From contig NZ_LGTC01000001.1 in assembly GCF_001262605.1 (NCBI RefSeq), forward strand, positions 868,001-932,000: a stretch of 64,000 nucleotides of DNA. Reading direction: 5' to 3'. Below, one piece after another: positions 36,071 to 43,877 of this stretch. Position numbers and translations under genes: made by a program. The notes under the pieces are model-generated. The model was not told where the DNA came from. It ran no database searches and saw nothing but the letters and a program-made list of their open reading frames with translations. This DNA comes from Pseudobacteroides cellulosolvens ATCC 35603 = DSM 2933. GTDB taxonomy: Bacteria; Bacillota; Clostridia; Acetivibrionales; DSM-2933. The stretch's first letter is position 1, and each line of letters starts with the position of its first letter.

Positions 36071-36910
36071 ATGTTTGTTTATGAAAAAATTGAGGATAAC
36101 TGGCTGCAAAAGATTAAAGAATATAATTTCAAAAAGCCTTTGGATGATGGGTGCCCTCCTGAATCTTACTGGTATATAAACCGTGAAAAGAATGAATCAC
36201 TATATTATATTGGTTGGGTTTCAAGTTCAATCTTAAGGTGTGATGGTGAATCAATGTATGAATTTGCATATATTTACAAAGATAAATGTATGCATGTAAC
36301 TGCATATGTTTTTCCTCTAACAGATGGCAAACAGTGGAATGATAAAAATAAACTCATTTATAATAGCAAAATTATTCCTGAACTGAACAATGAAATTTTG
36401 AATCAGAACGTAAAGGAAGCCATAATTTTTTACCTTGATAATATATATAAAGACAGAATGAATAAACCAAAATTTAAAGATATTGAAATGTCGGATGGAA
36501 AAAATCATTCTATGTTTGCATACAAAAAAATGTCGGAGGAAGAACGTAAAACAGCTCTTGAAGTGTATGCAACTATTGACTTTTTACACTTTGGATTTGA
36601 AACAGACAAATGGGTAATTAATGAAAATGAAAATATATACCTTATATATATTTCTTGTTCAGATGGTACCCATGCTCCTAAGAACTTTGTTGAAACTCGA
36701 AAGTTTTTCTTAAATTGGAAAGGTACTCCTATGGATATATATTTAGCAGATAGCCTTAAGGGCACGGTGCTAAGCTATAAAATACATTATTTTAAAATAC
36801 CTGATCATCTAAAGGAAAACAGCAAAAAAATTATTGAAGACGTCAAAGAAGCATTAACGGTATATGAAGTGGCAAAAAATTCTAATATTAAAGTTGACTT
36901 CGATTTTTAA
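36071..36910 (+). CDS. Hypothetical 279-residue soluble protein
   Basis: The ATG follows GGGGAGG. The product has no signal peptide or membrane segment and is rich in aromatic and charged residues (PESYWYINREKNESLYYIGW, DKWVINENENIYLIYISCSD). It appears complete. It forms a two-gene unit with the lipoprotein before it, which suggests a joint function, but no family is recognised. Confidence 0.65.
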   Translation: MFVYEKIEDNWLQKIKEYNFKKPLDDGCPPESYWYINREKNESLYYIGWVSSSILRCDGESMYEFAYIYKDKCMHVTAYVFPLTDGKQWNDKNKLIYNSKIIPELNNEILNQNVKEAIIFYLDNIYKDRMNKPKFKDIEMSDGKNHSMFAYKKMSEEERKTALEVYATIDFLHFGFETDKWVINENENIYLIYISCSDGTHAPKNFVETRKFFLNWKGTPMDIYLADSLKGTVLSYKIHYFKIPDHLKENSKKIIEDVKEALTVYEVAKNSNIKVDFDF

Positions 36911-37058
36911 TACACTATGCACATGATGCACATATGGTTAAATGCGGAAGGACTTTCTGGGTAATAAAGTCACTAATAACAGGCTCTATCAGAGGGCAGA
37001 CACTTACTCAAACAATTACACTGAAAAATAACTATCCAAGCTACCAGGAGGGTATAAT

Positions 37059-38005
37059 ATGTATGTGCTAATTCATCCGGACAATGATTTTGCCGTAACT
37101 TTAAAATCAAATAGCTATATAAAAAAGTGGGATATACGTAGTGATATCCCTATAGAAATACAATGCGTACCAATAGCATATCCCGTTTATAACCCAGATT
37201 GTAACTGTGATTCTATTGTCACAGTACATATGAGAAGCAAAATAGCACAAAGAGACAATTGCCTGCTCAATATCTATAGCTGGGATGACTTGAAATTAAT
37301 AGCTCAGAACGAAATAACTGATCTGAAAAATGAGCTTTTCTGGTTTCAAAGTCTATCCATTTCACAGGATGGAAAAACAATTGCTTTAGCAAGCTTCAAT
37401 GAATGCTTGGCATTTATCAACCAATCCGATTTTAAATGCAAGAAAGTGATAGATGGGGGAGAATGGACTAGTGGTCTTGTATTTGACAATAATTCAAAAT
37501 ATATTGCTGCAGCCCACACTTTTCAAGGAGGGGGATATATAAGCATCTATGAAAACTTTGATGAAGATATCCAAGTATTGCATGAATCTCTCTTTCGGAA
37601 TCCGGAATTAGGAGACTTTAGTGACTCAGTTGCAAAAATGGCCTTTACCAGCAATGGTAAATATCTAGTAGTTTGCGAGGTTTCGGTTAATGGCACGGGA
37701 TATGATGACAAAGGAAAACTCATTTTGTACGAAACTTTTACCGGTAAATTGGTTTGGGCAGTAGATTTGAAATCAGATGGAGAAGAAAACGTTTATCCAG
37801 ATATATTAATAGGTTCTAATGATAATCTGATATTATGTGGTATGGGCGTGGAAAAATATATTGTTATCAATTGACTAATGGAAATCATATCGGAACTTAC
37901 AATACTGGGTATAATAATGCAGTCCAATCTTTTGGTATAGATCGAAAAAGGAATCGTTTATGGCTAGTGAATGAAGATGAAAGCTTGATTTACATACCGG
38001 TTTAA
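37059..38005 (+). pseudogene. WD40/beta-propeller-like protein with a C-terminal frameshift
   Basis: The GGAGGG-led ATG opens 271 codons with propeller-type blades (LSISQDGKTIALASFNECLA, LVFDNNSKYIAAAHTFQGGG, MAFTSNGKYLVVCEVSVNGT). The frame stops at TGA in ATCAATTGAC (37870-37876). One base out of frame the protein resumes as TNGNHIGTYNTGYNNAVQSF, then GIDRKRNRLWLVNEDESLIY to 38005, clearly the missing last blade. A one-base deletion or a sequencing error explains it. The restored protein is about 315 residues, cytoplasmic, function unknown. Confidence 0.7.
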
Positions 38006-38066
38006 ATATATTAAAAGAAATGTATACGATTTATCACCTTTATATGTATCAAATTGGATAAATTTA

Positions 38067-38095
38067 TTGCACAATTGGAAAACATATGATAAAAT
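38067..38095 (+). promoter_or_regulatory. Sigma-A-type promoter of the dockerin gene
   Basis: TTGCAC, 17 bp and TAAAAT preceded by TG at -14/-13 (extended -10). It lies 100 bp before the dockerin-protein ATG. Confidence 0.45.
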
Positions 38096-38195
38096 TTTGT
38101 TAAGCATGAATGACATTTTCGTGTTTAATATGGATTTACAGATGTTTTCTTAAAAAGCAGTTGTGCTAGATTTATAATCTTAGGAGGGGATTTTC

Positions 38196-39422
38196 ATGAA
38201 AAAAGTGATTATGTGTGTAAGTGTACTTATTCTGTTCCTTTTTGCCGGTATTTCAGTTTTTGCCGATTTAGGACCAAAACCTACCCTTGATATTGTAGTT
38301 AATGGTGTCCCGGAAGGTAAGTATTACCTGGATCTTTTATCTAAAAGCGATAACATTACTTATGATGAGTTAAACAGTAAGTATTCGGAAGAATACAAGA
38401 GTATGCCGTTATATAAGTATAATGAAGACGGATGGCTTGCTACTCACATTAGAGACTATCTTTTATTTGGGACATTGGAAGGGAAATCTGATGGAGTTAC
38501 TCAAAAACCCCATAACTTTACATACTTTGGAGTTCCTAAACTGTTTAAGGTAATTATACAGCTTGAATCGGGAGAACTTTATGTAAGCAGTCAGAAATAT
38601 GAATTCACAGAATTTAATCAGGTTACATATATCAATTTCGACAAGGATATGGTTAAAGTAGCTGTCCCAACACAGCCCAACGTTACTCCATGCAAAATTA
38701 ACGGATATATCAAATCGGAGCTGTGTGATAAAAACGTTATGGAATCGGATTTTAACAAGGATTTTTATATAACTGTTGATGGATTGTACTCTTACGCAAC
38801 TACTGATAAATATGGTTATTTTGAAATAAGAGTTCCTAAAAATTTATCCGGATATAAGATCAGAATAAAAAAGCAGGGCTATTTAACAAGAGCTGTTGAA
38901 ATTAAAGAGGTTGCAAATGATACAAACCTTAATACAATTAATAAAGCTATAGAGATGTGGGCAGGGGATTCAGTCAAATATCAAAATGGAAGGTATGAAC
39001 AAGACAGTGTAATAAATATGACCGATATTGTTAACCTGGCTGTTTCATTTAACACAACATCCAATGAATCAGGTTATGTAGCCGGTAATGATTTTAATAA
39101 TGATGGTGTTATTAACATGGCTGATGTTGTAATAGTTTCCAAGCACTTTAACACCTTTTACGAAGATGTATCACTTCCAGGTACTGCACCTGTTACAATT
39201 ACAGGCATTCTCGTGAAGAATACAATTGAAGGCGGCTTCTACGGGATCATTGCGGAAGGCGGCAAATATGATATAGGTAGCGGTAAAGGTTTAACAGGTA
39301 TTGAAAACTACATAAATCAAGTTGTAACAGTAACAGGGTATATTTCTGAAAATTCTTATTCCACTCATCAGTGGGGTACAGGTTTTGATGCCAAGTCTAT
39401 TAAGTCTGCAAATGCATTTTAG
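38196..39422 (+). CDS. Secreted dockerin-containing protein with unknown N-terminal and C-terminal modules
   Basis: The 408-residue protein begins with a signal peptide (VIMCVSVLILFLFAGISVFA) behind AGGAGGGG. An unrecognised domain of about 130 residues follows. Next is a carboxypeptidase-regulatory-like module (YATTDKYGYFEIRVPKNLSG, then IKKQGYLTRAVEIK) that ends in MWAGD. A type I dockerin comes next (SVINMTDIVNLAVSFNTTSN and DFNNDGVINMADVVIVSKHF). Unusually, about 85 residues follow the dockerin (ITGILVKNTIEGGFYGIIAE...), an OB-like or small beta domain. The regulatory-like module plus dockerin is shared with the GH9 enzyme nearby. It is likely a cellulosome component of non-catalytic or unknown role. 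Confidence 0.85.
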   Translation: MKKVIMCVSVLILFLFAGISVFADLGPKPTLDIVVNGVPEGKYYLDLLSKSDNITYDELNSKYSEEYKSMPLYKYNEDGWLATHIRDYLLFGTLEGKSDGVTQKPHNFTYFGVPKLFKVIIQLESGELYVSSQKYEFTEFNQVTYINFDKDMVKVAVPTQPNVTPCKINGYIKSELCDKNVMESDFNKDFYITVDGLYSYATTDKYGYFEIRVPKNLSGYKIRIKKQGYLTRAVEIKEVANDTNLNTINKAIEMWAGDSVKYQNGRYEQDSVINMTDIVNLAVSFNTTSNESGYVAGNDFNNDGVINMADVVIVSKHFNTFYEDVSLPGTAPVTITGILVKNTIEGGFYGIIAEGGKYDIGSGKGLTGIENYINQVVTVTGYISENSYSTHQWGTGFDAKSIKSANAF

Positions 39423-39426
39423 GAAT

Positions 39427-41604
39427 TTACTCGAACATTGAAGCATAAAGCCCATTATTAGCAAGTAGTTCATCATGGGTGCCAGATTCGGATATTCTGC
39501 CGTTTTCCAGAACAAATATCCTCTGGCACCTTTTTATTGTGGACAAGCGATGTGCTATAACAATCCTTGTAACCTTTCCCTCAAACAGGTCCAGGGTGTT
39601 TGAGATAGCTTCCTCAGTTATTGTGTCAAGGTTACTTGTAGCTTCGTCCATGATAAGAACATCGGGATGCAGTAAAAATGCCCTGGCAATAGCAATTCGC
39701 TGTCTCTGACCACCTGAAAGGTTTGAACCGTTTTCTTCTATGTGAGTCTCGTATTTTAAATGTAATTTTTCAATAAATTCATGGCAGTTGGAGAGCTTGG
39801 AAGCCTCAATCACTTCTTCCATAGATGCATCAGGATTACCTAATGCTATATTTTCTTTTACAGTACCGCTTAAAAGAAACACATCCTGTGAGATAAACGC
39901 TATTTTTTTTCTGATTAGTTCAAGAGGTATTTTCCTAAGGTTATTTCCTCCAATACTTATTGTGCCTTTCTCAGGCAGGTAGTAATTCATAATAAGCCGT
40001 GCAAGAGTGGTTTTTCCAGATCCACTGCCGCCAACTATGGCTATCTTCTCACCGGCTTTAATTTGAAGTGAGAGGTTTTCGATTACTGGCCTTTTATAGC
40101 CATACCTGAAGGTTATGTTATCTATATTCAAATTACCGCATAAATTATCCGGAACAACATTTCTTTCAGGGTCGACATACTTTTCTCCTTCAATTTCAAG
40201 TATCTCACCAAGCCTGTTTGAAGCTGCCACCGCTGTCTGTATTTCGGATGAAAGATCAATAAGGTTACGTACAGGCGTCAGAAAATATTGGAGCAGGGAG
40301 TTGAATGCAAGAAGGTCACCGGTAGACATTTTTCCGGCAGATATTTCAATTATTCCAAACCACAGAATCAATATTGTTCCAAGGCCATTGATCGCTGATG
40401 TAATGGATGTAAGGGCAGAATATAATATACTGCCTTTATATACTTTTTTAATTAAATCGTTAAAGTTTGTATCTGCAACAATATCAGTTTTTCTTAAGGC
40501 GTTAAATGATTTTAAGGTTTCAACGCCGTTAAGGCTTTCAACCAAATGGGAGGTTAGGACTGCATTGCTTTCCATCTGCAAAGTGTTGATTTTTCTTAAA
40601 GGCCGTATAAAACATAATACTGTTATTGCGTATAGAACTAAAATACATAGTGTTATATAAAAAAGAAATCTGTTTGCCATAAAAAGAATAACCCCACCAG
40701 CTATTGCAATGACAGTGTCGATAGAAAGGGTGAGGGTAATGCCGGAAATGGCTTCGCGGATTTTGGATGCATCCATGAACCTGGATATTATCTCACCGTC
40801 TTTCCTCGATATAAAAAAGCTCATGGGCAGCCTTAAAACATGCTTGAAATAGCTCAGCATAAGCTCTTTATCAATCTTAAGTGCCAATTTGGTTACCATA
40901 AGGCTTCTTATAACACCTAAAAGAAGCTGTATTATAAAAATCCCTATAAAGAAAAGGGAGACATAAGTAAGCTGGTTAAACATTCTTTTTTCAATTACCG
41001 TATCAAAAAGGTACTTCATGTAGTATGTACTTAAGATTCCAAGGCCTGAAAAGATAAAAGATATTAAAACTATAATAAAAATAGGAAGTTTAAGCACTTT
41101 CACAATTGATATTATTAGATCAAAAAGTGCCTTATTGTTTTCCGTTTTTATATTAAGAAGCTCTCCAGGTTTAAATGAAAGGATTCTTCCTGTATAAATA
41201 TCCCGAAAAAGGGACAGTTTAGCCTTTACTATCCCTTTAGCAGGGTCCATATATGTAATAATATCATTTTCAATCTTGTACACAACAACATAGTGCTCAA
41301 GCTTTTTACCTGAATGATCGGCTATTACATGAGCTATTAAAGGAAATTCTTCTTTTTTAAGCTGTTCAATATCAATTCTGAGGCCTCTTGCAGTAAAACC
41401 AAGTCTTTGTAATGCCTTTACAATTCCGTAGCCGGTAGTGCCTTCCTTGCCAGTGCCGGAATAATCTCTTAGCTTCGCTATTGATATATTGCCACCGTGA
41501 TATTTGACTATAGAAGCTAAGCAAGCAGCACCGCAATCCGTAATATCATGTTGTCGTACTACCGGGTATCTTCCGGCAAAATTTAAAATCTTTTTTAGAA
41601 TCAT
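39427..41604 (-). CDS. C39 peptidase-containing ABC transporter (RiPP exporter)
   Basis: The 725-residue protein has the bacteriocin-exporter layout. The C39 peptidase is at 1-140 (Cys24 in ITDCGAACLASI, His104 in KLEHYVVVY, Asp120 in YMDPAKG). Six membrane helices occupy about 165-440, and the ATPase domain has Walker A GGSGSGKTTLA, the signature LSGGQRQRIAIARAF and Walker B VLIMDEATSNLD. Such proteins cut a double-glycine leader and export the peptide. All catalytic residues are present. It is the third gene of the PLYGI operon, after the radical SAM gene, and its substrate is almost certainly the precursor at 43421. Its stop is four bases from the convergent dockerin-gene stop. Confidence 0.93.
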   Translation of the reverse strand: MILKKILNFAGRYPVVRQHDITDCGAACLASIVKYHGGNISIAKLRDYSGTGKEGTTGYGIVKALQRLGFTARGLRIDIEQLKKEEFPLIAHVIADHSGKKLEHYVVVYKIENDIITYMDPAKGIVKAKLSLFRDIYTGRILSFKPGELLNIKTENNKALFDLIISIVKVLKLPIFIIVLISFIFSGLGILSTYYMKYLFDTVIEKRMFNQLTYVSLFFIGIFIIQLLLGVIRSLMVTKLALKIDKELMLSYFKHVLRLPMSFFISRKDGEIISRFMDASKIREAISGITLTLSIDTVIAIAGGVILFMANRFLFYITLCILVLYAITVLCFIRPLRKINTLQMESNAVLTSHLVESLNGVETLKSFNALRKTDIVADTNFNDLIKKVYKGSILYSALTSITSAINGLGTILILWFGIIEISAGKMSTGDLLAFNSLLQYFLTPVRNLIDLSSEIQTAVAASNRLGEILEIEGEKYVDPERNVVPDNLCGNLNIDNITFRYGYKRPVIENLSLQIKAGEKIAIVGGSGSGKTTLARLIMNYYLPEKGTISIGGNNLRKIPLELIRKKIAFISQDVFLLSGTVKENIALGNPDASMEEVIEASKLSNCHEFIEKLHLKYETHIEENGSNLSGGQRQRIAIARAFLLHPDVLIMDEATSNLDTITEEAISNTLDLFEGKVTRIVIAHRLSTIKRCQRIFVLENGRISESGTHDELLANNGLYASMFE

Positions 41605-41636
41605 GCCTGTCCTTCCTTAGTCATGTTGAAAATATA

Positions 41637-41700
41637 ACTTCCCGTATAATTTCGCTTTCGTGTTAACTTAACTCGTGAACACACGCTCAAAACGGGAAGT
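41637..41700 (-). promoter_or_regulatory. Intercistronic stem-loop between the radical SAM and exporter genes
   Basis: ACTTCCCGT and ACGGGAAGT pair perfectly over 9 bp and enclose a second stem (GTGTT/AACAC), covering the gap between the two genes. There is no T-tract on the minus strand. An mRNA-processing or attenuation role is inferred. Confidence 0.45.
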
Positions 41701-41710
41701 AATATTTCAA

Positions 41711-43237
41711 TCATGCCTTAATAATATTATAAAAAGCCTGGTTGTTATTCTTAAACTCTTCGGATAACTTAAAACCCTCCTCAAGGGACTTAATAGCTTC
41801 CACAAGTCTTCCGTTCTCGTAATAGACCACAGCAAGATCATAGTAGGGATCAAGATATGTTCCGTTTGACAAATCTATTGCTTTTTTCAAATAACTGATA
41901 CCCTCATCAACCATTCCAAGCCTTGCTATGGAAAGGCCGTATCCTTTATTGGCATAGACGTTGCTGCTGTCTTTTGAAAGGAGCTTTTTATTCGCCTGGG
42001 CAGCGTCATTATAATTTTCCAGCATGAAAGAAGTATAACCGTAGAGGGAAAGTGCTTCTTCATTTTCCGGGTCAATGGATAATACCCTTTCAAGCAATAT
42101 CCCGGTAAGCTGGTGCTGGTTTAGAGGTGCAAATTTATTGGCCTTTTTCATAAGCTCATCAATATCATTTAGGCCTTCAAACTGCTTCTCAGCCTTTTGT
42201 ACAGCAAGGTTATATGAGCAGTACCTGTTCTGACCATAAATTGTTCCTTCCATTGTAAGCCTTGTGTTACCGCATCCGCCGTGGCATCGATTGCCATACT
42301 GGCACTTTTTACAGGTACCCTGAAGCATATCCTTTGTAATATTCCTGTTCCAAGAAAACTTTTCAGGATTGTTCCATAGCTCCAAAATTGGAGTTTCCTT
42401 AATATTACCTTCTATAAAATTTCTGTCCCTTATAGATGTGCATCCAACTATATCACCGTTATGGAGTACTCCCATAACATATTTCCCAGCACCGCAGCCG
42501 TTCCAATCATATCTGTCTGTTGAATCGGATTTATTCCTGACAGCTATTTCCTTTTTGTTGAAATATCCCATACAGTCAGCAAGTTGTATATCAATATCGC
42601 TCTTTTGCATGGCATTGTATGCAAAATTGATAACGTCATCCATGTGGTGAGGCTGTGACACAAGATCACTGTTTTTTGCCATATTACCCATAGGAAGGCC
42701 TAGCTGGAATTGCCAGCCGTAAATACCCTTACCTGATAGGATACTGTGCATTTCTTCCAGTTCACCAAGGTTCATTTTGTTTACAGTGGTTATAATTGAA
42801 CAGTTTACACCATTTTCAACAAGAATGTCTATAGCATTCATTATCCTTTTGAATGAACCCTCACGACGAATAAAATCATGAGTTTTTTCAAGACCGTCAA
42901 GACTTATGGCTACCGTATTGATTCCTGCAGATTTGGCCCTTTTTGCAATTTCTTCATCCATAAGCCAGCCGTTAGTGATCATGTTGGGAATGATACCGTT
43001 ATCGTTGAGTCTTTTTGCAATTATATCCCAATCTTTCCTTGTAGTCGGCTCGCCGCCGGAAAGAGTAAGCCATTGGAATCCAAGCTTTGCCAAGTCATCA
43101 CAAAGATTTAATGCCTCATCCGTTGTCAGTTCTCCGCTTAACTGATTTTCACAGGAAGACCCACAGTGCTTGCACCTCATGTTGCATCCCATTGTTATCT
43201 CCCATACGCCTGTTATAGGCCTGAAATCTATACTCAT
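41711..43237 (-). CDS. Radical SAM/SPASM peptide-modifying enzyme with a C-terminal TPR domain
   Basis: The start is the ATG at 43237 behind a perfect AAGGAGGAG; upstream in-frame codons lack a ribosome binding site. The 508-residue protein has the radical SAM cluster motif C18-x3-C22-x2-C25 (MGCNMRCKHCGSS) and LTLSGGEPTTRKDW for SAM binding. A SPASM domain follows, with Cys in NGCGAGKYVMGVLHNGDIVG, CTSIRD, CKKCQYGNRCHGGCGNTR and RYCSYN. About 130 residues of TPR repeats end it. SPASM enzymes modify ribosomal peptides. It lies between the PLYGI-repeat precursor and the C39 exporter. Which bond it makes cannot be read from sequence; the X-Y-G repeats in the substrate recall tyramine-excising spliceases. 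Confidence 0.9.
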   Translation of the reverse strand: MSIDFRPITGVWEITMGCNMRCKHCGSSCENQLSGELTTDEALNLCDDLAKLGFQWLTLSGGEPTTRKDWDIIAKRLNDNGIIPNMITNGWLMDEEIAKRAKSAGINTVAISLDGLEKTHDFIRREGSFKRIMNAIDILVENGVNCSIITTVNKMNLGELEEMHSILSGKGIYGWQFQLGLPMGNMAKNSDLVSQPHHMDDVINFAYNAMQKSDIDIQLADCMGYFNKKEIAVRNKSDSTDRYDWNGCGAGKYVMGVLHNGDIVGCTSIRDRNFIEGNIKETPILELWNNPEKFSWNRNITKDMLQGTCKKCQYGNRCHGGCGNTRLTMEGTIYGQNRYCSYNLAVQKAEKQFEGLNDIDELMKKANKFAPLNQHQLTGILLERVLSIDPENEEALSLYGYTSFMLENYNDAAQANKKLLSKDSSNVYANKGYGLSIARLGMVDEGISYLKKAIDLSNGTYLDPYYDLAVVYYENGRLVEAIKSLEEGFKLSEEFKNNNQAFYNIIKA

Positions 43238-43277
43238 AAAACTCCTCCTTGTGGAAAATGAATAATTATGCGGGGAT

Positions 43278-43325
43278 GGTGAATGGAAAAATATTATAAG
43301 TTTAATAATGATTCTTCCATTCACC
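43278..43325 (-). promoter_or_regulatory. Intercistronic stem-loop after the precursor gene
   Basis: GGTGAATGGAA and TTCCATTCACC form a perfect 11-bp stem, extended inside by ATTAT/ATAAT. It lies between precursor and radical SAM genes. It may limit read-through so that precursor exceeds enzyme. Confidence 0.5.
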
Positions 43326-43420
43326 TTTTTATCTAAATAACTGGAAAGTTTGTTCTTATTTTATGTATCTGCGTTGCATAAGTTTATACAATCGCGTATT
43401 ATAATTTGAAAATGTAACAA

Positions 43421-43678
43421 TTAGTATTTGGTAGGATCAATTCCATACAGTGGTCTGTTTTTGATTCCGTATAAAGGTTTGATTCCATACAGTGGAAGAA
43501 TTTTGATGCCGTACAAAGGCTTAACAACAATCGGCGGTTCTATTCCGTATAATGGCTTAACATCTATTGGTTCTTCAACAATATTAGTTGAAGCGGATTG
43601 AGCATTTTCAAATCCACCAAACATGTCCATTAATTCTTCGTCAGTCATTTCAAATGAAGATTTTATTTCTTTATCCAT
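43421..43678 (-). CDS. RiPP precursor peptide with five PLYGI repeats
   Basis: The 85-residue peptide starts behind GAGGAGG. The leader (MDKEIKSSFEMTDEELMDMF then GG) ends in a double glycine after an acidic helix, the cleavage signal for C39 exporters. The core then carries five PLYGI units, in contexts VKPLYGIE, VKPLYGIK, ILPLYGIK, IKPLYGIK and NRPLYGID. There is no Cys and few Ser/Thr among the repeats, which argues against lanthipeptide or sactipeptide chemistry. Each unit holds one Tyr-Gly within X-Y-G. Modification by the adjacent radical SAM enzyme and export by the adjacent transporter follow from the operon. Confidence 0.85.
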   Translation of the reverse strand: MDKEIKSSFEMTDEELMDMFGGFENAQSASTNIVEEPIDVKPLYGIEPPIVVKPLYGIKILPLYGIKPLYGIKNRPLYGIDPTKY

Positions 43679-43807
43679 AATATATAAACCTCCTCGTATA
43701 AAAAGTTAATATCCAGTAATTTAGGCTCCCCATATAATTATATAATCTTTTCCATTAAGTTAAAATAAGTATTTCAAAAAATGACAATTTTTGACCAACC
43801 GATTGAA

Positions 43808-43836
43808 TTGTCGATGATAATAAAATATGGTAAGAT
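43808..43836 (+). promoter_or_regulatory. Promoter candidate of the GH9 gene
   Basis: TTGTCG, 17 bp and TAAGAT, about 40 bp before the GTG start. It sits in the divergent region shared with the RiPP operon, whose own promoter should read the other way from about 43700-43800. Confidence 0.35.
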
Positions 43837-43877
43837 TATCTTAAGTCGTAGGTAATTTTAGATAGGGGGAATTATAT

